A stretch of DNA of 64,000 bases, taken from the NCBI GenBank assembly GCA_964497585.1, contig CAZCDS010000002.1, positions 1 through 64,000 on the forward strand. The letters are read 5' to 3'. The notes beneath the pieces were generated by a model. It saw only the letters and a list, made by a program, of their open reading frames with translations, did no database searches and was not told the DNA's origin. The position numbers and the translations under genes are program-made. Of the stretch, positions 63,787 through 64,000 are shown one piece after another; position 1 is the first letter of the stretch; each line of letters begins with the position of its first letter. This stretch comes from CAZCDS01 sp964497585 (GTDB lineage: Bacteria > Desulfobacterota > Desulfomonilia > Desulfomonilales > Desulfomonilaceae).

Positions 63787-64000
63787 GATGAAACTTCATA
63801 CAGTTTGCACGACACTCCTATTTCTCGCGGCGTTGTGGTTGGCATGCCCGGTCCACGCGCGTGAGTACGCCGATAAAATAGCCGCGGTTGTCAACGGTGA
63901 CGTGATCCTCTTCTCGGACATCGAGAAGCACAAGCGACCGATAGTAAGGCAACTCAACAGACTCCCTCTCGGAATCGTGCCACCGGGCAAATGGCCCACG
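63787..64000 (+). CDS. SurA-like periplasmic chaperone/isomerase, partial
   Basis: The first 71 residues are inside the window; the gene runs off the end. A signal peptide (TLLFLAALWLACPVHA) is followed by DKIAAVVNGDVILFSDIE, the hallmark of the SurA N-terminal domain. The rest should hold parvulin-type isomerase domains. Position directly after mfd on the same strand is common in deltaproteobacteria. SurA helps outer-membrane proteins fold. Confidence 0.85.

Overview
The window is about 64 kb of GC-rich bacterial chromosome, densely packed with genes that are mostly in short co-directional runs. The gene content points to an anaerobic Gram-negative of the former Deltaproteobacteria (Desulfobacterota). 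The pointers are an atpF'-F-H-A-G-D-C ATP synthase operon without the a and c subunits, an mreBCD-mrdA-rodA cluster next to a bactofilin, a membrane H+-pyrophosphatase, an FmdE-domain protein, LonB-like AAA_32 protease, gmhA for LPS heptose, rpoH and a sigma-54 promoter. This assignment is inference from gene families; I see no 16S rRNA, no tRNA and no CRISPR array.

Layout. 0.2-4.6 kb (minus): TPR protein, M24 aminopeptidase, EF-P and a large unknown protein. 4.7-10.9 kb (minus): ATP synthase operon with a terminator at its end and a promoter candidate at its start. 10.9-17.3 kb (minus): bactofilin and the cell-elongation cluster rodA, mrdA, mreD, mreC, mreB. 17.5-19.1 kb: a decayed IS1380-like transposase with an intact folded element in front of it. 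19.5-26.5 kb (mostly plus): orphan receiver protein, thiolase, zinc-ribbon protein, dapF, a prepilin-like pair and a class II aldolase. 26.6-32.2 kb (minus): ndk, rlmN, a kinase fusion, a TPR lipoprotein, IMP cyclohydrolase and purE. 32.6-37.4 kb (plus): exported nitroreductase-like protein, membrane adenylate/guanylate cyclase and hppA, closed by a strong terminator. 37.6-49.1 kb (minus): RNase II/R, a giant Ser/Thr kinase with two beta-propellers, radical SAM, Nudix, FmdE and metallo-beta-lactamase proteins, then a sigma-54 regulated intergenic region and an FG-GAP-like lipoprotein. 49.6-57.3 kb (mostly plus): gmhA, a 57-residue protein, Lon-like protease, rpoH, and an ECF sigma/anti-sigma/periplasmic protein operon. 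57.4-64 kb: small lipoprotein, HU, TPR membrane protein (minus), then mfd and the start of a SurA-like chaperone gene (plus).

The most unusual spot is 39.23-39.43 kb on the minus strand. It has a perfect -24/-12 sigma-54 promoter, a palindromic enhancer-like site about 135 bp upstream, and a predicted 58-nt transcript that carries an anti-Shine-Dalgarno stretch and ends in a U9 intrinsic terminator. This looks like an enhancer-driven small RNA, or an attenuated leader for the lipoprotein gene just downstream. Also notable are the kinase with two seven-bladed propellers directly behind an RNase gene, the stand-alone IMP cyclohydrolase, the ECF sigma envelope-stress module, and several small genes with strong ribosome-binding sites.
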